Assembly: GCF_030463535.1 (NCBI RefSeq)
Contig: NC_132878.1
Location: 26,236,425-26,300,424 of the forward strand
Source of the DNA: Salminus brasiliensis
Taxonomy: Eukaryota; Chordata; Actinopteri; Characiformes; Bryconidae
Direction of reading: 5' to 3'
DNA: 64,000 nucleotides
The position numbers and the translations under genes were made by a program. The notes under the pieces were generated by a model. The model worked only from the letters and a program-made list of their open reading frames with translations. It did not search any database and was not told where the DNA came from. This document shows positions 49,775 to 60,509 of this stretch, piece by piece. Positions within the stretch are counted from its first letter, which is position 1, and the number at the start of each line of letters is the position of its first letter.

Positions 49775-50425
49775 CTGTCAAATAAAAACAATAGACACAA
49801 AGCCTTTTGAAACATTTATAACATTCAGAGCTCACTCACATGTAGGTATTTATGAATGATGCAGCTGGTGTGGGACATGGCTACGCAAGTACTCGAACAT
49901 GTGTGTGATATACAAGACAAACGCATTATGCAGTCCTTAACTACCCATTTACATATGACAACACTGAACTTAATTACAATTTTAATGTGATGTACATCCT
50001 GAAACTTGTCTATTGCTGTCTTGTGATGCTCAATTGTATCACACTGACCTAAATTCTGTGACTACATTAGTCAGGCCATAGCACAGAAACCCTCTAAGCA
50101 CTTTACAGCTGTAGAAGCTTAAAAAAAGAAACTAAACTACACAAAAACAGGGAGGATGTCAAAATCAATGTGACAACTGCAGCAAAACCCTTCTGCTGGA
50201 ACTGGGTGTAAACAGAAAGAAAACAAAAATGCTCATCTAGGTCCTGCATCCCACTTAGCATAGAACTATATATATATATATATTGTAAAGAATGAATATG
50301 TAAAAGAAAAGTCATGGTATAAGCGTTTAAAAACATCAATTTACAATATTTTGTTACCAAACTTCTGCACATTTCAACTCCCCCCCCCCCCCATCAGCTC
50401 TGAATAACATCTCTTACAAACACAC

Positions 50426-50556
50426 CTCCTCTCCTTGCCATTCCACTGCTTGAAGCGGAGCGTTTCTGTGACTGTGGGATCATCAGAGAACCAAAGCTCT
50501 TTAGAGAGAGGAGGCCTCATGTATGGCAGATCAGGTTCTTCTGTCACAATCAACAC
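50426..50556 (-). CDS. aifm1: aifm1 exon 8: FAD domain
   Basis: It encodes [20 protein letters not shown] and [23 protein letters not shown], almost identical to human. It carries the Lys of PPLSKELWF. The donor is gtgtgt, phase 2. Confidence 0.97.
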
Positions 50557-50807
50557 CTGCAGAAAAACAAAAGACCCCCCCCCCCCAAGTTCCAAACATA
50601 TGAACAACAGCAGAGAAATCCAAGTTGGCATGAGTGGAGATCTACCCAGGGATCTACCCTTGGCCCTCTACTTTCCCCCTAGTTATACATGGCATTCATG
50701 AGTGCAATTGCAATCGATTATGAACTTCAACTGAACTGCTTAACTGTAACTTTATGCCTTTGCAAACAGCTGCTAATGTATAGTGGACTTGAGATGGTGT
50801 TGCTCAC

Positions 50808-50938
50808 CCTGGCACCAGGGTCACGGGCACGAATGGATCTTGCAGCTGCAAATGATGCTGTGCCACCACCAATCAAGAGGTAGGGGGCGTGTGTGGGCCC
50901 CACTGGTGCAGCCGTGGGAGCAGGAGCAGGTTCAGAAG
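50808..50938 (-). CDS. aifm1: aifm1 exon 7: FAD-binding Rossmann motif
   Basis: This 131-nt exon encodes a Pro/Ala linker ([19 protein letters not shown]), then [20 protein letters not shown] and DPGAR. The GGGTASFAA turn binds FAD. The acceptor is cattttag and the donor gtgagc. The two preceding human-like linker exons are replaced by exons 4-6. Confidence 0.97.
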
Positions 50939-51584
50939 CTAAAATGAAAGAAAGAGGGTTTCAGATAATGCACTAAAACAGAGTTAGTATGCAACTCTGG
51001 CTGCATCATTTCTACTTTCAACACCAACCATCTCTGCAACAGAAAGTTATATGTTGGGGGGTAAAAATGTGGGAGATCATTTCAGGAAAACAGGAATTCA
51101 GGAGCCCATGTGTGAGTTCATAGCATTAACAGTTACCTTAGCATTTATCACACATTTCATCAAAATGCCCTTAAATATAAAAATGCAGCAACTCAACATA
51201 CCAGAGGTGGCCTCTTATACAATATGCTGTTACAATTACAAAAGTGGAAAAAAAATAATAATAAAATTGAGGAAGAAAAATATAACAGGTAGGCCAGGTT
51301 GGAGCAGAGTAGGGTAGACGGGGCATAAGCACAGCAACAATGACCAACAGAAAACAAGAGTCTGTGTCTACAAATAAATAAATTAATTAAAATAAAAAAA
51401 AATACTCAGAATAGACACCCGAATCCCACTTTAAGAACAAAATTCCCCTGATAACTTTAAAAGAGCAAAAAAATCCAAATACCTTAAAAAACATTAACAG
51501 TAATGCTATGGGTACACATAAAAAAAAACCCAAACAAACAAAAAAACCCCATCTGTTTTCATCCAGTTAAAACTGGATTCTTAC
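50939..51584 (-). other. aifm1 intron 6
   Basis: About 0.65 kb, A-rich. No repeat-type exon or mobile element recognised. Confidence 0.6.
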
Positions 51585-51629
51585 CACTTTCTGTTACCGG
51601 TGGAGTCTCAGACACGCTTTCTGCCATGG
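51585..51629 (-). CDS. aifm1: aifm1 exon 6: 45-nt repeat-type micro-exon
   Basis: Between cctacag and gtaaga, phase 1-1, 45 nt encode AMAESVSETPPVTES, the same Ser/Glu/Pro/Val style as exon 5. An alternative in-frame acceptor (caacag) 15 nt upstream would add five residues, a typical setting for NAG-type alternative acceptor use. Confidence 0.7.
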
Positions 51630-51788
51630 CTGTAGGAAGAGGCTCTGTTGGTATTTGCCCACCAACGGAAAAGCACATGGAAATGATTAGCCACAATTCA
51701 AGGAAGGAAAGTCAACAAAAAGAGGTCCTTCATTTGGTCTAAAATATTTGTACATTGTAGATTCCCCATGCAGATGCATCAGGCTTAC

Positions 51789-52133
51789 CAGTAGACACTG
51801 TTTCAGTTACAAGGGCTTCAGTTACAGGTGCTTCTGCCACAAGATGTTCCACTACTGGGGCTTCTGGGACCACTTCCGGAGCAAGTTCTTCTAAAACTAC
51901 CTCAGGGGAAGCCGCTTCTGGGATCACTTCAACTGTGGATGATTCCAGAACTGCTTCAGGGACGGACGCTTCCTGGGTTCCTTCCTCCACAACAGGTTCT
52001 GTAAAGCATCCCTCCACAACAGAGGGTTCTGGGACAGCTTCTAGAGCAGGAGCTTCAGTGATAAGCTCAGAAACAGGAGCCTCTTGGACAGGTTCAGCAA
52101 CGGGAGGTTCCAAAACGGCTTCAGAAACGGGCT
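51789..52133 (-). CDS. aifm1: aifm1 exon 5: Glu/Pro/Val 9-residue repeat exon
   Basis: This 345-nt exon (114 codons, phase 1-1) ends at ACTG with gtaagc. It encodes about 12 tandem units of 9-10 residues with consensus A-P-V-x-E-[AV]-V-x-E, for example APVSELITE, APALEAVPE, ASVPEAVLE, AASPEVVLE and ELAPEVVPE. There is one Cys and no Lys or Arg, so it is strongly acidic and probably disordered or extended. The acceptor chosen is gaattag at 52134-52135, which matches the phase; an alternative at tcagag 50 nt upstream would add a hydrophobic stretch and is less likely. No counterpart in human AIFM1. Confidence 0.75.
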
Positions 52134-52547
52134 CTAATTCCACAGATGGAGCATACACAAGAAATAACTTCAGCAGTGAAATCACTCTGAACTAGTGCTG
52201 GTTGACCAGATGCTACAGGAACGGATACTGGAAAGCTGGGACTACTGTAAGCTGGAATACAAAATCTGTGATGCCTTAACACAACCAAAAAAGCTCCTTG
52301 GGTGGTGTTTCTCAACATCTCTTCATTCTTCACTCTCTGGTTGGACAAGCAGCATATTCTACTACAATCTAATTGTGGTCATCAGTATGAGGCATAATGG
52401 GATAACTGACAATATTGAATTTGTAGAATTGCTTGTGAAAATGAATCATGTAGAGCCAAGTAGAGAAGGACAGGTAATTGTGGGCATCAATTCCACTTTG
52501 TCTTACTATTTTCACATTCTTTAGAAAGGCTTCTTAAGTTTCATGAG

Positions 52548-52757
52548 AAGAGTATGTTAGCATGACCGGATTTAAAACATCGAAGGATTTCTCCATCTTG
52601 TAACTTTATCCCACTGACTGCTGAACTCCACAGAGTATCGATCATGCACTGTATAAGTGTGGAAACCAACTGATCTTCTATGGCACTTAGATCCCTCTTT
52701 GCAAGTGAAGATTTAACAGATTCCTCTGTATCTTCCAATGGCCTACAAGGCATAAAA
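52548..52757 (-). other. Unexplained open frame, possible alternative terminal exon
   Basis: The minus strand carries a 70-codon frame from MPCRPLEDTEESVKSS to HANILFS and TGA, with SAIEDQLVSTLIQCMIDTLW in the middle. An acceptor-like tgccttgtag precedes GCCATTGG. Composition is protein-like rather than simple sequence. The frame after that acceptor is phase 2 and does not fit exon 4 (phase 1), so it is not part of the main aifm1 frame. Function unknown; it may be chance. Confidence 0.25.
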
Positions 52758-53642
52758 CAAGCTAAAAACAAAAACAAAAGCTTGTAACAAAAGACAAATC
52801 AAAACAGACAAGTCAATAACAAAATTTCCAGAGGATGCTGTGGGGTTAGTTAGAGACTAGAGAAAGAAGCAGTATTCACAACACAAACTTTCACCAGAAA
52901 AAAGTTTGACTCTGGGAATGACGACGTGTGACAGGAGAGACAGGAAGAGAAAATCCATTGACAAAACATGAAGAGCACTGGAAGGCTAGTTCTGGGACAA
53001 CAAGGGACTTCAGAGAACATCACCTCAGACCAACCATTACAATGCTGGATGTAGTCAATTTTGTGAACCTTGGAACTGAAAATGTACTTTTAGTTCAAGC
53101 AATGATCTTCTGTCAAAACACAAAGAAAAAAAATCCACTTACTACTACATAAGCATAAAGAACTATGGTTGGGGGAGGTATGCCAATGGAGTTGTGGAAG
53201 ACCAAAAGACAATCACAGTGACAAATGCTTACATGTTCACAAAAAAGGTTAATAATAACCAGCTTAAAGAAAGTGGACATTGCACAAAAGATGTAGTTGC
53301 AAAGATGGTGAATTGAAAGGTGCAGAAAGTTAGCATGCAGAACAGTGAGTGGTGGCTACATGCAAGATGTGGTGCTCTTTGAAGCGTGCACATAAAATGG
53401 GTTTGGGCCTAGATAAAGAAAAGCTTCCACCAGCCTTACTTTCAAATCAGCCCAGTGGTGGGTTCATGAATGAGGTATGGATGTGGAGGGGGACGAGGGG
53501 GCTCAAGGCCAAGCCTCAAATCACTCACTTATTCCCTAAACATTAGCATATACAATATTGGGCTAGGGAACATCAAGCATTTGAGTCCAGGCCATTGTTT
53601 TCTGGGCATCTATAGAACGTGTTGGGACATCTGCTGACTCAC

Positions 53643-53660
53643 TAGTGGGCGCTGATTCTT
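53643..53660 (-). CDS. aifm1: Candidate 18-nt micro-exon of aifm1 (unproven)
   Basis: Transcript sense: a pyrimidine-rich stretch (tgtccttctacctgtggtag), 18 nt, then donor gtgagt. In phase 1-1 it would insert EESAPT, in the style of the neighbouring repeat exons. A chance match of this size is quite possible in a 3.5-kb intron; the good splice signals and the correct phase are the only support. Confidence 0.3.
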
Positions 53661-55685
53661 CTACCACAGGTAGAAGGACACTCTTCATCTCCTGTGCCCT
53701 CATCAGTAATCTCTTGATGATGAAAGACCACATTGAGTTAAGATTTTATGAGAAGTTGCTCAAATTTGTCCAAAACACAGTTGACAGTTGTTTCAGAGCA
53801 TTTGGACAGCATTTTGATTAAATGACAACTGTTCACGGAGCCCATGTAACATTTAAGGCCTGTCCGAGACACTAGCAAGCTATGGAAAAGAGGTTTTAAA
53901 AAAAGGGTTGGATTTTGTAGCTACTGCTTCAAATTGGACTGTGCAAACCCTTATGCCAGTTAAACTTGGTCAAGTCTATGACAAAGACTCTGCTTTATAA
54001 TATCAACTAACTTGCTGATCAACTAGATATGGCAAAAACGTAGTGCCACATTCCCAGACATGGATGAAGTCTTGTCTTGGACTAAACTCTCAGTGGAGAA
54101 CAGGGACGTCCCAATCCAGTTATTTTGCCCTCTGATCGAATCAGAGTCTCGATGTGTTTGTATAAATAACAGAGACACACAGTTTAGATGAGATGTGCTG
54201 CTGATATACTGAAGTAATACTGAAGTAAAAATCCCTTTATTTTTAGTAGCAGTTTCTATAATAAGACATTCTGGACTGATTGATTTATTTTAGCAGAGAC
54301 TTTTCTTAAACTGACTGTTTTATAGTGTTTAATATATATCATACTCCAGTCTGACTCACGTCTGTAACTGTCTTGTAGTTAGGTGAATGCGCTATGATTT
54401 CTGTAGCATGTGTGTAAACATTAACATTACCCTCCCTGATCGTGAACACGCTACTCAGCGATGGATTAAAAACAAAGAGAGGCCCATGGAACTTCCACTG
54501 ATTTCCGTAATAGTTTTATATAGGTTCAGATCTCTAAACTCTTATTTACCTTCTGAAAACGTCCTTACTGCTCCAAACAAGTCACTTGTCACGTGACAAT
54601 AATGTCTGTTAATGGTGCCTTGAGGACATTAAAATAGCCGATACCTGATCCATTAAAACATGCCAGGATCGAACATCCAGAGTGGAGGATCGAAGATCCA
54701 GAGTGGAGACTCTTTATAGTCTACACTTAATCTAATTCACTGCACGCTGTTTAGCATTTACCTTCAATCTGCTACAGAACATAGCTTTTTTTTTGTGCTA
54801 AATAAAAAAAGATGGTAACATGCTACCACACATAATGCAAAGTTAAATGTTAGCATTTACACAGTAGCAAGGATAATGCAAAAAGCATAGTTCGAATGAA
54901 GATATATGTGTATATTATCAAGGCAGTTATTGCAGTGCAGAAGTTGTGTTTGTGCTCTAAAAAAGAAAAGTTTTTTCAATCAGGAACCACTGCAACTGGC
55001 AGACATAATAAAAATACAGGAGCTAACTGGGCTGGAAGCAGAACTGTTGCAGCAATTTCTGATTGAGGTTTGAGGATTGAGATTGAGAAAGTGAGTGTAG
55101 TGAAGTGCTACACTAATAACTTTTAAACTGACCAAAATTCTTTATTTGTTTGTTCTTAATTTTTAACTCATCATTAGGCCTTTAATTTACAAGGCCAGAG
55201 ACTTACTGCACAAGCACTGTTAATTGTTGAATTTATGTTGCTTTCTCAAATGGCACAAAAAGTCACTATAAACGTTTACAGCAGCCTAATTTGTAGTTCA
55301 AAGAAACTTGAATACAATCATTAAAGGGTTTTTGCTAACCTATTTTTCAATGACAATTAAAATCAAATCAAATATAAAGTTTAATAAAACTGCTGAGCAT
55401 TCAATTTGAAGTTTGAATAATAGAAGATATATAAATAAGGATTAAATAAGCAAATAAATAAGGATTCCAGGTAATTATTTAACCGAGGGATGCTACAAGC
55501 ACTAGAATCACTTGAGTAAGCCGAGTAGTTCAGCAGTCAAGATAACAGGCTAAACCTCCTGTGCAGCAAACACTGTGGTGTAATGATATATAGAAATAAG
55601 TTAATGAAATACATAACACACATTTTAAATTCCACTGCTGACTATTCTAACAGGGAGGAAGAATGTGTTAAAAAAATCCCCTCAC

Positions 55686-55712
55686 CTTCTGTGGGTTCTG
55701 ACACTGCTTGTG
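55686..55712 (-). CDS. aifm1: aifm1 exon 4: 27-nt micro-exon
   Basis: The acceptor taacgcag is followed by 27 nt and the donor gtgagg. In phase 1-1 it adds AQAVSEPTE to the protein with no frame change. Length and content equal one 9-residue unit of the repeat in exon 5. It is too short to be found by open-frame scanning; support is the splice signals, the phase and the repeat similarity. It could be alternatively spliced. Confidence 0.72.
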
Positions 55713-56809
55713 CTGCGTTAAAACATAACAATGGCATAGAATTACATCATGCAAATGCAAAAGACTACACCTAATAAGGGTGAATAATACACTGGGATAA
55801 TTTATCATTATCGTTTTAGATAAGCTAGACTGAATGTTGAAAACTATGTATATTCAAAGCTAAAATTATGTCCTAGCTAGCTTTACAGTTAAAGCTGAGC
55901 TGCAAAAAAGACCTTTGTTTAAATCAGTTCATCTTCAGACAAAACGATTTGTCTCATTAAAACCTAAATCTAGCACATCTAGAGGGCACCTCACCTATGT
56001 ACATCACAAAACAGGCCCACACATATTGACCATAACCTAGTGATGGATTTTGGTCAGTGACTATTACATCTATGTGTAAAAAAAAATAATGCATTAAACA
56101 ATATATGAAATTTCCTTACATACATTTGTCATACATTGAAGTCACTTACAAAAGTTAATCACTTTTTTGACATGACACTTCTACTCTTTGTCATGCATTA
56201 TTATGTCAGGCTTAATGTGTAACTGTAGATCAGCAAGGGGGGGGGCACACTAGGCGAAATCAATGTAAATGAGGTACACTTGTTATCCTTGTAAATGTCA
56301 AACACATATTACTTAAATATTACAAAATCAGCCAAACATTCTCCCCAGATGTGGAAACACATTGGTGACACTGTGCTAATCATTTTTAATGGCTTTTTGA
56401 AAGTAGATTAGAGCACAATGTGACTTGGCTGGGGAATTTGAGGACTGGAAGCTCAAATCCTGTCACAGCACTACACAGTTTAATGTGGGCACAAGGGAAA
56501 CTAAAAACAGGCCTGCATTGTATACAGTCTGTTTATCATGATCATAAGATGAGCTCTTTAACCAATCACATGGTTTCTTACAGTCTGCTTTGAGCATCCT
56601 GGCCAATCATAACTCTAGATGAGGTGTGGGTGTTTTGATGAATCAGTAAATCATTTTGTTTAAACTACTTGGTAATGTCACATAGCAATATTAATTACAA
56701 TACTGGTATCGTGGGCATGTCACACAGTACTTCTGTTAACTGTGTAAGTGACTAAAGTTTTGACCTGTTGGAGGGATTTTACAAAGCAAGAGGTTTCTCT
56801 GTGGCTTAC
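55713..56809 (-). other. aifm1 intron 3
   Basis: About 1.1 kb with no recognised repeat or exon-like sequence. Confidence 0.6.
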
Positions 56810-56933
56810 CTGCAGTCTCTGACTGTGTTTTTGCAGGAGCGGAGGTCTCTGATGGTATTTTGCTGGGTCTGCTGGCGAGTTCTGTAATTCGCTCATCATA
56901 CCTTGCTTTATCTCCCGATAAGGTGCGATAAGC
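56810..56933 (-). CDS. aifm1: aifm1 exon 3: post-anchor linker with cleavage region
   Basis: This 124-nt exon encodes AYRTLSGDKARYDERITELA and then SRPSKIPSETSAPAKTQSET. It aligns with the human segment [20 protein letters not shown], where mature AIF is cut free. The acceptor AAG is preceded by an uninterrupted run of 44 T in transcript sense. The donor is gtaagc, phase 1. Confidence 0.95.
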
Positions 56934-56981
<48 letters not shown>

Positions 56982-58463
56982 AGAACACAAACTCTGTGAG
57001 CCTCAACACTCCAATGAAACAGTTCATCTAGGATGAACAACACATCAAAATCACATCACGTCACAGATGTCTTCTTTTAGAGCCAAAAATTACTAGAACA
57101 TTCACATGACAGATTGCCAGCAATATGTTTGTGGTGGGAGCAGAACAGGTTCTGAGATTTTGAAAAACTTTTTGAAAAAAAGAAAATAGAAGAGTATTTA
57201 GGAAGAAAGAATAACAAAATGTTTACTACAAAAACTACAAAATGTTTGGACCCTTTTATCTGTGCAAAGCCACGCAGTGTTATTTTTACATTCAGGCTAA
57301 GAGCCAACCATTTTCTTCCCGTAAATAATGCCACATTTGCCTTGTTTGTATCCACTGGAATCCATTCATTCAGGAGCCGATTTTGACCTCAATATTTCTT
57401 TTTAGCACATTTAATATACCAGCTTGCATAATTTGACCCTGATCCATTTACACACCTTTTATTTACAAAGACTATGCAAGTTCAGCACTTGAGGCTATCT
57501 CCAGACGAAAATATGAGAATATCAAAACTAAAATAAGGATAAGACTGACTGTTTGCGTATGTGTGAGTGAGTGTACGTGAGAGAGAAATACCATCATACT
57601 CCAAGATTAAAGTCCAAATGCAGCTCCATTATTGTTTAACAGTAGTGGGTAAACTTACTGCCTAATGACTAAAAACTGCAACAGACTAAATTAAGTCTGC
57701 GCCAGTAGCCTCACAAAACACCAAAGTAAGGGTGAGTGGTATGACAGTATGTCACTATTGTCACAAAAAATGTTACAATTACATTTGGAGAAAAACCATG
57801 AAAATTTAGACACATGATTATCACCTGCAGAGTTATGGTGATAAACAACAGTATCTTGATCCAGATTCAGTCATGAAGCAGCCCATGTGAACGCTGGAGC
57901 ATTACCATCCTTCTCAGAATCTCCTCAGTGGTAATATAGGCTTAATTACCAGCAGGGCTCGCTTCTAATATTACGGTATCATTTGTAATGACAACAATAA
58001 TCTGTACAGACCACATCAACACTGTTTATGATCAGTGCTTCTTCACATCCAATGGGTTGGACCTCAAAATATTGTTAAAATTCTGCATTTTTCTGTACGG
58101 GCTCATCCATCTTACTGTCCACTGGCTAGCAGAGCTCATGTACCACAGTTCCTGTTTTAGCACTAATTACTATCCGACTGAAAAACCTACATTAAAAACT
58201 TTCCAAGTGTATTCAAAGTATGGGTGTATGTACTTATTTAAGTAGGTACTTTATTATGTTATGTTTAGACCATAGAATTAAATGTGTGTTTCTCTCTATT
58301 TTATTAATTTTTGAACCAATGACAGACTAGAATGATTTTAAGAAATTGAGCAACACAAAAAACCCATACATGCAAGAGAATGAAACAATAAATAAATTCA
58401 GACATCCAATACACAATTCAGAGCACTGAGTATGTGTGTATTTCCAAGCAAGATGATACTCAC
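56934..58463 (-). other. aifm1 intron 2
   Basis: About 1.5 kb. Apart from the T44 acceptor tract, nothing recognised. Confidence 0.6.
56937..56980. repeat. Poly(A)44 = poly(T) tract of aifm1 exon 3 acceptor
   Basis: 44 uninterrupted A on the plus strand, separated from exon 3 by TTAAGG-type sequence; in transcript sense T44 then AAG. Confidence 0.95.
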
Positions 58464-58594
58464 ATAGACTGCACCTCCTAAACACGTAGCTCCAACCAGA
58501 ACAAAGTAAATGGCATTCTCCCCGCCTCCTCCTGTAGGCCCGGCGGACATGTGGGCCTGCTGGACAAACTGTGGCCTCCTCTCATGTCTCAACA
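58464..58594 (-). CDS. aifm1: aifm1 exon 2: inner-membrane anchor
   Basis: This 131-nt exon encodes LRHERRPQFVQQAHMSAG, PTGGGGENA and a hydrophobic helix IYFVLVGATCLGGAVY, the expected single transmembrane anchor. The acceptor follows an (ATTG)n run (ttttgcag) and the donor is gtgagt, phase 0. Human AIFM1 has two alternative exons at this position; I see one here. Confidence 0.93.
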
Positions 58595-60131
58595 CTGCAA
58601 AATCAATCAATCAATCAATTAATCAATCACTCACCTCAACAAGAAATACAATTAGAAGTGCAAAGAGTAGTTCTGTCACTGTCTACCATACCACAGCAAG
58701 TGTAAACCTTACAGTGAGTGGGACTTCCCACTGTGCTAGTGACTCAAACACCTGCCTTCGAGTAAAAACCTTGGCCACAATGTAACACAAACAACTAGAA
58801 AAGGTATTAAAACTTGGAGAATTATTGATCAGAGGGCACAGAATGAGAGGCAATAATTGCAAGCCATTTACTGCCTCTTGAGCTCCAACTTGGCACCACA
58901 CAGGTGACAATAGGTACACCACAGCAGAGAGCCAAACAGTTCAATAACAGATTGGCACATGTAATCAAACCAGAAGCTTGATCCCTCCCCCCCCCCTCCC
59001 ATTTTTGCCCATCTTGTAATACCAATGTGTTACTATTCAACATTTAGCCCCAGTTTTAAGATTAGCCTGAAATGCAAACAGATTGATCGAAAACTATGTT
59101 AGCTGTGGTCAAACTCCTTAAGCTTATGAATAAACCTCTACTTAACTACAGTTAAGGGCTGGGTGACATGGTAAAAAAAAAATACGACTTTACAATATTC
59201 ATTACGATACAAATACGAATGTGATTAAAGATTAAATACGTCAGTAGTGACAGATTATTAAAAACTGCTATTCAGATCCTCTCCTGTACTGCATACAGTG
59301 ATTCATATTCAACATCTGCTGCACTTCATCTAACTAAACCAGTGTTTATTAAGCACTAAGGATATCCTCAATATGCTTAGAAAAGCACATTGTGTATCAC
59401 AATACGATACGAGAATATCACCACACTGCCCAGCTGTAATACAGTGTGACCCAACATAAATAAACTCTCTTAACATCACCTCAATTTGGAGAAATTCTGT
59501 CTAAAACCATATTTGCTGGTGGCACTGCCAGCTTGAGGAGCAGCCTGATTAGGCTATAAAGGGGTAGCTAGCTTAGCTAAGCAGTGCTGCACAACTTTGC
59601 TTGGTTTTAGAGCATCTTCTTGTCAGGTATTAGGAGTCAAAGCAGACAGCCCGCTTCCTCAGAAGCAAAACCCGCGCAGTAGCTGCAGTTATCGGGTGAA
59701 GTCCGGTGTGTTTCATTCATATTTAGACATGCTTTCATTAGCAGGTCTCTAAAGCTACGTTAGTCTTCTGTTGAACAAACGTTTAAAGGGTGATAACCTG
59801 ACCGTGCAACATCATTATTATTAAGCTAGCTAGCTAGCATTCCTGGTAATCCCAGTGTTGCATTTGGGGGCGAGTTAACCTGCAGTAAGACAGAACAGCT
59901 TACCTGAATTTTCCGTTCCACCTTAAAAGCTGCAGCATTTAAGCAGCATTTAAGGTGGAACGGAGAATTCGATTAGGAAGCGACTTCATCTTCCTATAAA
60001 CGAGTTGAATGGTATTGAAGGTGGTCAAGCTGGTCGCGTTAGCAAACAGAAACAGGTCCAGGACACCGGTCGCAGAACAGAGCTGAGCGTGTTAGAATGA
60101 GAGTCCGTGAACGGTGCAGAAGGGAACTTGC
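58595..60131 (-). other. aifm1 intron 1 (GC-AG)
   Basis: About 1.5 kb. An (AATC)n run (58602-58630) touches the exon 2 acceptor. A palindromic element lies at 59906-59970. Nothing else recognised. Confidence 0.6.
59906..59970. mobile_element. Palindromic mini-element, copy 1 (CGTTCCACCTTAA)
   Basis: CCGTTCCACCTTAAAAGCTGC and GCAGCATTTAAGGTGGAACG are near-perfect inverted arms around AGCATTTAA, with GAATT/AATTC outside. It has the same arms as the element at 62547. It lies 160 nt downstream of aifm1 exon 1 in transcript sense. Confidence 0.75.
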
Positions 60132-60219
60132 CTGCTCTCTTCCCTGCTTGCCGACACACAGTTGATGAGGCTCGGGCCAGCGGGGCTAATTTATTCCACA
60201 CTGTTTTGCATTTAAACAT
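60132..60219 (-). CDS. aifm1: aifm1 exon 1: start and mitochondrial presequence, GC donor
   Basis: The ATG (complement of 60217-60219, A at -3) begins MFKCKTVWNKLAPLARASST and continues VCRQAGKRA, an Arg/Lys/Ser-rich presequence without acidic residues, comparable to the human MFRCGG start. Exon 2 needs a phase-1 donor. No good GT fits, but GCAG followed by gcaagt is a consensus-perfect GC donor in phase 1, so I end the exon there. The open frame continues another 35 codons into the intron. Confidence 0.8.
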
Positions 60220-60396
60220 GATGGCTCAGACAAACACTGATTCAACAGCCAAACGAGCCCCAACACCACCTCAGCCGCCGCTGTTTCAGGCACAGAGAGA
60301 AACACGCGGCCCTGTTGAGTCCTTCTTCTTAGGGTCACTCCGCTTTCTGCACGACCTTCCGATTTCCGATCCAGGTCCCTCCTCCCGCCCGCGTCC

Positions 60397-60503
60397 ATTG
60401 GCTATTGCTCTGACGCGCGACTCGTTCATTGGTGAGTTTTGTTTTTTATTACGATGTCTGCTCGCCCATTGGTGGAAGGTGTCCTCTTTCTCCTGCGGAT
60501 TGG
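60397..60503 (-). promoter_or_regulatory. aifm1 promoter: four CCAAT boxes
   Basis: ATTGG on the plus strand (CCAAT in aifm1 sense) at 60397, 60428, 60468 and 60499, spaced 31, 40 and 31 nt, 180-285 nt upstream of the ATG in GC-rich sequence with CGCG words and no TATA box seen. NF-Y binding to such arrays is established for housekeeping promoters; its use here is inference. Confidence 0.6.
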
Positions 60504-60509
60504 TTGTTC

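Larger units (their letters stand above)
52134..55685 (-). other. aifm1 intron 4
   Basis: About 3.55 kb between micro-exon 4 and the repeat exon. It contains the candidate 18-nt micro-exon at 53643 and an unexplained 70-codon frame at 52548-52757 (both listed separately). The rest is A/T-rich without recognised mobile elements. Confidence 0.6.

Noticed and set aside
60025-60131. Extension of aifm1 exon 1 to the in-frame stop
   Set aside because: No GT donor there has the phase exon 2 requires, and the GC donor at 60130-60131 fits consensus and phase.
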